Source: an uncultured Desulfomonile sp.
Lineage (GTDB): Bacteria > Desulfobacterota > Desulfomonilia > Desulfomonilales > Desulfomonilaceae
Length of the DNA: 11,251 nucleotides
Assembly (NCBI GenBank): GCA_903853735.1
Contig: CAINUH010000499.1
Location: forward strand, 1-11,251
Direction of reading: 5' to 3'
Shown here: in pieces, positions 1-8,169 of the stretch
Position numbering within the stretch: position 1 is the first letter of the stretch
Layout: each line of letters begins with the position of its first letter
The notes under the pieces: model-generated
Told to the model about the DNA's origin: nothing
Seen by the model: only the letters and a program-made list of their open reading frames with translations
Database searches by the model: none
Translations under genes and position numbers: made by a program

Positions 1-78
1 AGGAATCTAAAGAGATACAATAAAGATTACTTATAGATATCCATGCTGGATCGTCATTTTTTGACTGGAATCTCCGTC
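1..78. repeat. 78-bp perfect direct repeat, copy 1
   Basis: These bases recur without a mismatch at 2848-2925. The first copy starts at the window edge, so the true repeat may be longer on its left side. It contains two adjacent small inverted repeats: ATCCA-TGC-TGGAT (39-51) and GTCA-T5-TGAC (53-65). The heptamer GGAATCT occurs near both ends (2-8 and 67-73). It has no long ORF. The two copies bracket the hybrid kinase gene. Whether this is a mobile-element end, a segmental duplication or a dispersed intergenic repeat cannot be told from the window. Confidence 0.95.
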
Positions 79-91
79 AAGGGACACTCAG

Positions 92-250
92 ATGGATACG
101 AAAAAGCCCCAACGCCGCAATTATCGCAATGCAAGCACAGGGAATCTAAGGGGCTCATATAGAATGTCCATGCGAAAAAACCGTTCTGATCAAAAAAAGT
201 TAAACGTCCTGAGCGAATCACTGATATCATGGGCTTGGAGCCGGTGTTGA
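92..250 (+). CDS. possible small basic protein, 52 aa, unrecognised
   Basis: This short ORF lies between the left repeat copy and the hybrid kinase gene. It is preceded by an AAGGGA Shine-Dalgarno-like sequence 7 bases before the ATG, which is its main support. The predicted 52-residue product is rich in Lys and Arg, especially over residues 4-37 (for example MRKNRSDQKK around residue 27), and has no membrane segment or motif I recognise. It ends 46 bases before the kinase start on the same strand, so it could be a leader ORF or a decayed gene start. It may equally be chance; no family is assigned. Confidence 0.25.
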   Translation: MDTKKPQRRNYRNASTGNLRGSYRMSMRKNRSDQKKLNVLSESLISWAWSRC

Positions 251-296
251 TGTTTAGTCATTGGATTTGAGCGCTTGAATTGGAGATAGCTTATTC

Positions 297-2492
297 ATGG
301 AACTAATAGTGATAACAGCAACTGCTCTCACAGGTTTTCTCGCCCTTACGCTGGGTTTCTTTTATCTAGGCCAAAAGACCTACCCTGGTTTCGGCCAATG
401 GACCTTGGGCGGATGTTTCATGGCCTCGGGCTTTTTGATGATAGTTCTCCGCGGGGTTTTGCCAACTTCGCTTGCTATAGTCATTCAAAATGTCTTGTTT
501 CCGTTGGCTGCAGTTGTTTATCTGGACGGAATGCGCAGTTTCCTCGGTTTAGACAAACTCTCTCCCGGCTGGTATGTCTTTCCGATAGTTAATTTATTAT
601 TCGCCGGATTTTCAGGCTATTTTTCTGATTCTGCGGCATGGAGAACATTGTTTCTGTCATTGACATTTTCCGTGCCTCATTTGTTCACTGCAGCCCTTGT
701 CCTTAGAGATTACGCCAAGTCGAGAGCCATTTTTTCTGCGGTCCTTGGCACAGAGATGGTTTTGGCGAGCGCTCTAATCATGGGCTGGGCAATCTATTCT
801 TTCACGGTTCCAAACTTTCACGTTTTGGCTGTAACCACGGTCCACATGGGTTTCTACATTGCGATTATGGCGCTGCAAGTCGTTATTACGGTGTCATTCA
901 TTATGCTTAACGTCGAACGGCTAAACAGGGATTTATTGTCAGCGCAAAATTCATTAAGGTTCAGCGAGGAAAAGTATTCAAAGGCCTTCCACGGTACTCC
1001 GGAATCTATAACTATTTCTCGAATGGCTGATGGAAAAATCGTAGAGGCTAATGACGCTTTTTCATCTCTTACCGGCTACTCGAAAGCTGAGGTTCTTGGA
1101 AGCACAACCATAATTCTGAATCTCTGGGAGGATGAGCTAGAACGCGATAAGGTAATTAGTCTGCTGCGGGACAAAAAAAGAATCCGTGACCGAGAGGTCA
1201 GGTTTCGCGTTAAGTCCGGCAAGATACTGGACTGCCTCTTTTCAGGAGAGACTATCGTCTTAGGAGAAGAAATTCATGTTTTGTCTGTTGTTCGTGACAT
1301 CACGAACCGCAAGCGAGCTGAAGAGGAAAGAGAGAACTTACGGGCCCAACTTCTACAATCCCAAAAGATGGAAGCCGTGGGAACATTGGCGGCGGGCATC
1401 GCCCATGATTTTAACAATATGTTACAAGTCATACTTGGATACGCTGATTTGCTGCTTCTTGGCAAAAAACAAGGAGACCCTGGTCACGAGCAACTCCAGA
1501 AAATAATCAAGACTTCCGAGGATGCACGCGATTTGGTTCAAAAGATTCGCGTGTTCAGTAGAAAAGCTGATATTCAACCAAATCCGCTGGATTTGAACAA
1601 GAACGTCAACGAGGTTGTCAGCCTTCTGACAAGCGCTCTTCCGAAGACAGTGAGAATACAAATCCATCCTGACAAGGATCTCGCTCGCATAAACGCGGAT
1701 CATGGTCTCATGAATATGATGGTGATGAATTTAGCCATTAACGCCGGCGAAGCCATGCCTGACGGGGGAACATTAACAATTGAGACAGAGAATGTCCTGC
1801 TCGACAAAGATTTTTGTCATAGAAATCTGGCACTAGAACCAGGCACACATGTTCTGTTATCGATTTCCGACACAGGCAAAGGTATCGCAAGAGAAAACTT
1901 GGACAGGCTGTTTGAGCCGTTCTACTCCACGAAGACACGAGACTATCATAAGGGTACAGGTTTGGGCTTGCCGGTTGTCCAGGGAATAGTTGAAGCGCAC
2001 AAAGGACACATAGAGGTTAATAGCGAAGTCGGACGGGGCACCACGTTTAAAGTTTATATTCCAGCCACTGAAACCGGTCAGTTTTCAAAAACGCATGCAG
2101 AATTTTGCTCTCCTGCTAAGGGAACAGAGACGATTCTTATCGTGGAAGACGATGAGAGAGTTAGAAGTCTGGGCAAAGAGATTCTCGAACAGTTTGGATA
2201 TAGGATCCTAACGGCTGAAGACGGTCAGGAAGCTTTGGAGTTATATAAGAGGGAAATAGATGACATTTCTCTAGTGATACTGGATATCATCATGCCGCGG
2301 ATGGATGGTAAACAATGTCTCCAGCAAATTCTAAAAATTAATCCCGACGCGAGCGTTCTCGTCTCCAGCGGTGTCGTTGAAAAGGACCTGGTTAAAGATG
2401 TAGTCAGTATCGGCGCAAAGGGTTCAATAATGAAACCTTTTAGCGTCAATAGTCTTCTCCAATCAGTGAGAACGGTCCTCGACGCCGATTGA
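297..2492 (+). CDS. multi-pass membrane hybrid histidine kinase (PAS-HisKA-HATPase-REC)
   Basis: A 731-residue sensor kinase of the inner membrane. Residues 1-205 form about seven hydrophobic segments with short loops, a possible membrane ligand-sensing module of unrecognised type. A PAS domain follows (about 222-340; 'NDAFSSLTGYS' then 'VVRDITNRKRAEEE'), and then a HisKA domain with the H-box 'GIAHDFNN' (phosphoacceptor His370). The HATPase domain has the N-box (about 478-486), G1 'DTGKGI' (525-530) and G2 'GTGLGL' (553-558). A C-terminal receiver (about 611-731) keeps acidic Asp618/Asp619, phospho-Asp663 in 'LDIIMP' and Lys713 in 'MKP'. It should autophosphorylate at His370 and pass phosphate to Asp663. 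No HPt domain or output regulator lies beside it, so the partner is elsewhere or the receiver is autoregulatory. The ATG at 297 has GGAG 11 bases upstream. By eye its DNA is AT-richer than the minus-strand operon. The domain call is secure; the signal is unknown. Confidence 0.93.
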   Translation: MELIVITATALTGFLALTLGFFYLGQKTYPGFGQWTLGGCFMASGFLMIVLRGVLPTSLAIVIQNVLFPLAAVVYLDGMRSFLGLDKLSPGWYVFPIVNLLFAGFSGYFSDSAAWRTLFLSLTFSVPHLFTAALVLRDYAKSRAIFSAVLGTEMVLASALIMGWAIYSFTVPNFHVLAVTTVHMGFYIAIMALQVVITVSFIMLNVERLNRDLLSAQNSLRFSEEKYSKAFHGTPESITISRMADGKIVEANDAFSSLTGYSKAEVLGSTTIILNLWEDELERDKVISLLRDKKRIRDREVRFRVKSGKILDCLFSGETIVLGEEIHVLSVVRDITNRKRAEEERENLRAQLLQSQKMEAVGTLAAGIAHDFNNMLQVILGYADLLLLGKKQGDPGHEQLQKIIKTSEDARDLVQKIRVFSRKADIQPNPLDLNKNVNEVVSLLTSALPKTVRIQIHPDKDLARINADHGLMNMMVMNLAINAGEAMPDGGTLTIETENVLLDKDFCHRNLALEPGTHVLLSISDTGKGIARENLDRLFEPFYSTKTRDYHKGTGLGLPVVQGIVEAHKGHIEVNSEVGRGTTFKVYIPATETGQFSKTHAEFCSPAKGTETILIVEDDERVRSLGKEILEQFGYRILTAEDGQEALELYKREIDDISLVILDIIMPRMDGKQCLQQILKINPDASVLVSSGVVEKDLVKDVVSIGAKGSIMKPFSVNSLLQSVRTVLDAD

Positions 2493-2760
2493 ACCCAACG
2501 TTAAGTCAGGCCCGTATCAGGCTCCCTTCTCTGGATGATCTTCCAATTAAATAAAACCCCGCGATATCGCATGAAAATCCTCGTTGGAGTATCATCGGTC
2601 CGGGCTTTTACGATGCTTCTAGTTGGATCCCCTCTCTTTTCGGACCCATGTTCCAGGCCACAAAACAGCCCTACCCATTGCTATCAGACGCTAAAGTGAT
2701 ATTTATGACCGGATAATGTCGGCATGTAAATCTTCTTCCAGCTTCAAAAAATTAGAATTT

Positions 2761-2775
2761 ATGTTTGACAAACAT
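2761..2775. promoter_or_regulatory. operator-like palindrome ATGTTTG-A-CAAACAT
   Basis: A 15-base perfect inverted repeat with 7-base arms and a single central base. The loop is too short for an RNA hairpin, so if functional it would be a dimeric-protein DNA site. A second inverted match to its core (GTTTGTC) lies at 2794-2800. TTGACA (2765-2770) sits inside it, but no good -10 follows at the proper distance. It is not clearly upstream of a real gene. Confidence 0.3.
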
Positions 2776-2847
2776 GTGCCCTTTTTGATTGCGGTTTGTC
2801 CTCCAATTTTACTCTTTGATGACTAGATGTACGCAAACGCGCGGGGG

Positions 2848-2925
2848 AGGAATCTAAAGAGATACAATAAAGATTACTTATAGATATCCATGCTGGATCG
2901 TCATTTTTTGACTGGAATCTCCGTC
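2848..2925. repeat. 78-bp perfect direct repeat, copy 2
   Basis: This is identical over its full length to bases 1-78; identity stops abruptly at 2926 (T here, A at 79). Bases to the left cannot be compared because copy 1 begins at the window edge. It lies 355 bases past the stop of the hybrid kinase. The sharp right boundary and lack of mismatches point to a recent duplication or to an element kept identical by selection or gene conversion. Confidence 0.95.
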
Positions 2926-3152
2926 TGATTTATGACAGAAACTCACTGCACTCAACTCGCTAATCATCGAATCACACATAAAGGCATAGACGGGCCCATG
3001 CCTGAACAAAAATCGCCTTACCTGTGGTTCCTTGAAACCGATTTTCTCAAAAATGATGCAAAACCACTCAAGATAGTGCCCGGAACGTAAGCTGTAACTG
3101 AACAATATTGATTTTAAAAATGAAGGCCTCCCAACGGATCCCGTCCATGACA

Positions 3153-3180
3153 GCCTTTCCTCACAATCGTTGCGAAAGGC
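3153..3180 (-). terminator. hairpin downstream of the operon, weak terminator candidate
   Basis: Seven-base arms GCCTTTC (3153-3159) and GAAAGGC (3174-3180) enclose a 14-base loop, starting about 25 bases past the regulator stop in the direction of minus-strand transcription. No T-run follows on the transcript side, so this is not a classic intrinsic terminator. It could be an RNA 3'-end stabiliser or chance. Confidence 0.25.
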
Positions 3181-3205
3181 GAGCATAGGAGAAGAAAATC
3201 ATTTA

Positions 3206-4595
<1,390 letters not shown>

Positions 4596-4618
<23 letters not shown>

Positions 4619-7004
4619 GGTCCTCCTCCTTTGCCGCAATGAAGCACATGGTAAATACAGCGCCGTTTCGGTTTTCGACTTCAACGCGGCCGCCCAGGTC
4701 TCTGACAAGACCGTAGACTACGGCTAACCCGAGACCCGTACCCTTTCCAACTTCTTTGGTAGTAAAAAAAGGGTCGAATAGCCTGGGAAGGTCGTCCACT
4801 GGGATGCCCGGACCATTATCGGCAATGGTGAGAACCACTTCCCCTGTTTCGGCATTGAAAACACCTGATATCAAGATACGGCCCGGCCTGTGCGAATTCG
4901 ATTCTTCCAGCGCATCCATAGAATTGATGACGATGTTGGTAAGTATCTGTTCCAGGGCCTCTGCATTACCCAGTAAAGGGGGTAGATCCGGTCCGACGCT
5001 CGCTTCAATTGTAATGTTGTGTCTGGCCGCCCTCACCTCGAAGACCCGGGCAATGAATTCCACCGATTCCGCCAGACGCACGGGACCAGTTAGCACCGGT
5101 TTGGGACTGGCGAATCGCATGAGGTCCTGGAGAACCTTCTGGGCCTGCAGGGAATGACGGATAATAATATTCAGATCTTCTGCATGCTCGCTATTGCCAT
5201 CATCCCAAAGAAGCCGGGCGTAGCACAGAATAACGCCAAGGGGATTATTGATTTCGTGCGCCAGACCTGCGGCGAGCTTACCCACGGCCAGGGATTTCTC
5301 GCCCTGCTGGAGCTTTGCTAGCATGGTCTTCTCGACAGTATTGTCCCGCGCGTAGACTATGGTTCTGCCGACTCCGCCATATATCCTCATGGGGTAGCCA
5401 CGCAAAATAAACGAGCGTGCTCCAAGAAGGACTTCGTGCTGGACAGCGCAACCGGCGGTCTCGGCCTCTGTGGACAGATTCGCAAGGCCGAGGCGGCTCC
5501 CACCGGTTGCATCCTCCCGAATGAGTTCTGCCATAAGCTGGTGCGCCGATTCATTGGCATGGACTATGCCACCTGCAGCGTCCAGTAGAAAGAGCGGGTC
5601 AGCTATACCTTCAAAAACGGACTCCAAGACAGCTTTTTGCCGCAGGATATTCTCCATGGCCTCGAGATTCTCGAGAGCGATGCCAAGCTGGTGGCCCACG
5701 GCCAGTAACACTTCCCGCTCATGGGGCGCCATTTCCAGGGGGGCGTTCCAACGTAAGGCCAGGGCACCTCGGATCGAATCCATAGCCCGCACCGGAACCA
5801 CAGCTTCGTGTGAGAAGAACAGCCCTCTGCCTTCCAGGAGGGTGTCGCGCTGGTTCGGTTCGAGCCGGTCCGGTGAATTCTGGGTCGGCCACGCATGATG
5901 GTTCATGGTGAGGAAGCAGTAAAAAACAGCGCCGTCTGAGCGGAAGCGGCCGGCAACGGATGCAAGGATTTCGTCGAGAAGGCGGCCGCGATCCAGGCTT
6001 TGCGAAAAGCGCTCAAGAACATCCAGGAAAAGCTGAACGTCAGCGAGCCTGGCCTCGGATTCCCGTCGAAGTTCCGTCGTGCGCCCCTCCACCTTGTTTT
6101 CCAGGTTGGCAGCGTAATCCGAAAGCTGCTCCTTCATTCCACGGAGATGATCTGCAAAACGCTCCATATCGGCCACCATGCCCTCTATCTCGTCTCCTTT
6201 TCGGGGGCGTTCAGGGAGGCGACTGCCGTCGGCTTCGGTCGGGAAGCGGCTGCGAAGGACATTGTTCAGGCGACCGATGTTGTCGACCATGATCCGGTCA
6301 AAGAAGAAGTGGTTGAACCCGAGGATGCAGAGCGTTCCGAACCCGAAGGCCAGAACGAAGGAGATGGTTACGCGGTTAATGGCCGTCCGCTCACGTTCAA
6401 CCGGCACGATGAGTATGTCGAGACCGCCTATCTCTCCTTCTTTACGTCCAAACCCCTTCTCAGTCCCGTACCTAGCGAGCATCACAGCGGGTGCGTCCTC
6501 AGGCTCGCCGTGACAGACAAGACAGCTCCTCCGAAACACCACAGGACGTGCCGTGACATAACACTCTTCATCACCCACCATGCGGAACCGACTCACCATC
6601 TGCTCCGACAGATTGCGCTGAAAATAGCTGATGAAGTCGGTTTCCATCTCATTGGCGGCATACTGGGAATTGCGCGGATCCCGTGCCACCCGGCGATAAG
6701 AGAACTGGTCCCGCGCCATGTTCAGATCGGACATTACCTTACGGGTCACGTACGAAGTCGACATAGCCTCGATAACAAAGGACTCTCTGGCTAGGTTTTC
6801 GAGCATGACCGGCCTGAGCGTGTCCCTGACATAGGTCTGCACAGCCAAGACGTTGGCGAAGATGATGCGGGCCTTATCAGCCACCTCGGTCTCCATGAGC
6901 GCACGCAGGTAGTAGTTGAGAGAAACGCCGAACAGCAGTCCGAAGCCGAGGAGCGCAAGCAGTAGCCTGGCGATGAGCTTGGTTTGGAGGTCGGTATACT
7001 TCAT
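4596..7004 (-). CDS. DUF3365 (Tll0287-like) c-haem sensor histidine kinase
   Basis: An 802-residue inner-membrane kinase. TM1 (about 9-30) and TM2 (about 211-233) enclose a periplasmic domain resembling the DUF3365/Tll0287 family. This domain carries a CxxCH c-type haem motif, 'SCLVCHGEPED' (Cys161, Cys164, His165). Inside the cell come a HAMP-like helix pair (about 234-290), a coiled coil (about 290-325), a GAF-like domain (about 325-452), a PAS domain (about 455-560), HisKA with 'LAHEINNPLG' (His583), and a HATPase with N-box (about 690-697), 'DNGPGI' (729-734) and 'GKGTGLGL' (753-760). There is no receiver of its own; the overlapping downstream gene supplies it. A covalent periplasmic haem suggests sensing of redox state or a small ligand such as NO, CO or a sulfur oxyanion, which is inference. 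The start ATG at 7004 follows GAGGGGG about 9 bases upstream and gives an N-terminus with a proper first TM helix. Confidence 0.93.
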
Positions 7005-7056
7005 CGGTAGAACCCCCTCTGCGGGCCGTCAAGCCTGAAAGCGAGGCAAGTCCTTG

Positions 7057-7641
7057 TCAGGGTATCGGGAAGAACTTCCACCATAGCAGAAGCGCCACTA
7101 GAAAAACGAGGGAAAAGCCCTCGGATACCACTATGAAAAAGGTAATACGTTTGCCTGATTGCGTCATATTGAGCCACCAGCGATCAAGGAACCATTTCCA
7201 CATCCGAACCGGCAGAAAACGGGATTCACTGATCTTTAGGTAGTTCAGGATGCTGCGCGCCCAGAGGTCGTATTCACGCAGGTCCGAAACAGCCGGTGGC
7301 GGTAAGGACCTGATATGAAAGGAGACGAGCCTCCCGTGCGGACGATCGGTAAGTTCCATGACGAAATCGACTTTCTGAGCTGGTGAGGTCAGAACAATTC
7401 CAAGAGCGTTGCGAGGAATGAACTGCTCCACTTTTCCAGAGAAAGAAATCTCAGTCCCGCTGCGATCGTATTCCACGTCGAGCTCAAAGTCCCGATCTGC
7501 GCCCAAGGAGCCCTCTATGCGCAGAGACTTGACGTTCCACTGCGGGGCGAGGCGAAGGATCTTCTCCAGATCGTTCAGGAGAGAGGCCCCTGCCGGCACT
7601 GAAGGTGTCAGGGTCCATTGCCTTGCGTAGTGACTGGTCAT
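7057..7641 (-). CDS. SRPBCC-like protein with C-terminal membrane anchor
   Basis: A 194-residue protein. Residues 1-145 have the strand-rich pattern of the SRPBCC/START (polyketide-cyclase-like) fold: a leading strand with 'P' and 'A' positions, an N-terminal helix pair (about 18-33), 'WNVKSLRIEG', 'FELDVEYDRSG', a 'GKVEQFIPR' strand, and a C-terminal amphipathic helix (about 119-136, 'LREYDLWARSILNYLK'). A Trp- and Lys-rich linker (145-165) leads to one strongly hydrophobic segment (about 166-190), so it is probably tail-anchored with the soluble domain in the cytoplasm. The fold call is by pattern only. Its ATG overlaps the USP stop codon in an ATGA (7638-7641), so the two are very likely coupled. 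It may bind a hydrophobic ligand or act as a scaffold beside the transporter; function unknown. The downstream kinase starts 52 bases later. Confidence 0.8.
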   Translation of the reverse strand: MTSHYARQWTLTPSVPAGASLLNDLEKILRLAPQWNVKSLRIEGSLGADRDFELDVEYDRSGTEISFSGKVEQFIPRNALGIVLTSPAQKVDFVMELTDRPHGRLVSFHIRSLPPPAVSDLREYDLWARSILNYLKISESRFLPVRMWKWFLDRWWLNMTQSGKRITFFIVVSEGFSLVFLVALLLWWKFFPIP

Positions 7642-8081
7642 CGCACGAACAATACCGAAACCGGAGTTCGTTTGAAGACGTCCAGCGCAACGTTAACCGA
7701 TTCAAGCCGATCACGCCATCCGGTCAGAAGCTTTGCGCCCATAATTACAATGTCGTGCGCCCCCTCAGAAGCCTCTCTGACGATCTCCTCGGCCACGTCA
7801 CCCCGGCGCATACGCGGCTCGAAAGAAACACCCCGGGCTGTGCAGCGCCCTTCCAAGGCATCAAGGGCTTCCATGCCTTCGCTGTGGAACGAGCTATCTA
7901 GGTGTTCCCGACATTCGTTGCGGCCCACCGCGTAGATCTCGTGGGTGAACTTATGGAGCAAGGTACTCTGCACATAGAGTCCCGTTACCGAGGCTGCGAA
8001 ACATTCGGCGAGGGACACCCCGTGTTCTTCAGCTCTCACGGTGTGCTCCTCGCCATCCGTGCAAATCAATATCCGTTTCAT
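7638..8081 (-). CDS. universal stress protein (UspA family)
   Basis: A 147-residue cytoplasmic protein with the alpha/beta UspA fold: first strand 'KRILICTDG' with Asp9, 'VTGLYV' as the second strand, 'GDVAEEIVREA' (94-104), 'HDIVIMG' (109-115) and a final 'TPVSVLFVR' strand. The usual ATP loop G-x2-G-x9-G-S/T is degenerate: Gly115 is kept, but the second Gly is Leu118 and the GS pair is replaced (around 'LESVN', 126-130). It may therefore not bind ATP in the usual way. A GTG one codon upstream (8084) could also start it. The ATG at 8081 is preferred because AGGA lies 5 bases upstream of it and too close to the GTG. It lies 88 bases after the permease stop and overlaps the next gene by 4 bp. 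USPs next to transporters often act as regulatory partners, which is a reasonable inference here. Confidence 0.9.
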   Translation of the reverse strand: MKRILICTDGEEHTVRAEEHGVSLAECFAASVTGLYVQSTLLHKFTHEIYAVGRNECREHLDSSFHSEGMEALDALEGRCTARGVSFEPRMRRGDVAEEIVREASEGAHDIVIMGAKLLTGWRDRLESVNVALDVFKRTPVSVLFVR

Positions 8082-8169
8082 CACTATCCTGGAAAAAAGC
8101 TGGAAACTTAACGTTTGGGGTACTTCGCCATCTTATCGTCCGCCTCCTGGAAGTCAAGCGGTGGGAGGT

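Larger units (their letters stand above)
1..296. other. upstream region of the hybrid kinase gene
   Basis: This stretch holds the left repeat copy (1-78), the doubtful 52-aa ORF (92-250) and the 5' region of the kinase gene. A partly diverged echo of the repeat's left end occurs at 141-175 (GGAATCTAAG, then ATAGAATGTCCATGC). I see no convincing sigma-70 -35/-10 pair and no sigma-54 -24/-12 element. The only clear signal near the kinase is a GGAG at 282-285. Confidence 0.5.
2493..3205. other. 713-base stretch with no supported gene; palindromes and repeat copy 2
   Basis: The kinase gene and the minus-strand operon converge here. It contains a perfect palindrome GCGATATCGC (2561-2570), an operator-like palindrome ATGTTTG-A-CAAACAT (2761-2775), the second copy of the 78-bp repeat (2848-2925) and a hairpin just past the end of the regulator gene (3153-3180). 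Two ORFs are present (a 102-codon minus-strand one at 2878-3186 and a 52-codon plus-strand one at 2932-3090). Neither has a ribosome binding site or a recognisable family, and the first reads through the repeat. No clear rho-independent terminator with a T-run was found for the kinase gene. Confidence 0.6.

Noticed and set aside
745..765. TGGCACAG inside the hybrid kinase as a sigma-54 -24 element
   Set aside because: No TTGC at the required spacing and located within a coding region.
2561..2570. Perfect palindrome GCGATATCGC
   Set aside because: Ten bases only, single occurrence noticed, no associated gene start; may be chance.
2597..2646. GGTCCG/CGGACC inverted repeat past the hybrid kinase as a terminator
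   Set aside because: Six-base arms separated by 38 bases with no T-run at the right place.
2932..3090. 52-codon plus-strand ORF right after repeat copy 2
   Set aside because: No ribosome binding site, no motif and no similarity to the ORF that follows copy 1; kept only as a coincidence note.
2878..3186. 102-codon minus-strand ORF
   Set aside because: It runs into the 78-bp repeat, has no Shine-Dalgarno, no recognisable motif and a composition (many Phe, Ser, Cys) typical of a chance frame.
4619..4708. 30-codon upstream extension of the regulator
   Set aside because: It lies inside the kinase gene, would place extra residues before the receiver, and the best Shine-Dalgarno is directly before the ATG at 4618.
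5086..5100. GTTAGCAC inside the kinase gene as a second enhancer half-site
   Set aside because: Only one arm is present, inside coding sequence; expected by chance.
6000..6794. 264-codon plus-strand ORF opposite the sensor kinase
   Set aside because: It lies wholly antisense to a well-supported kinase and its translation has no domain; it is a by-product of the codon use of the real gene.
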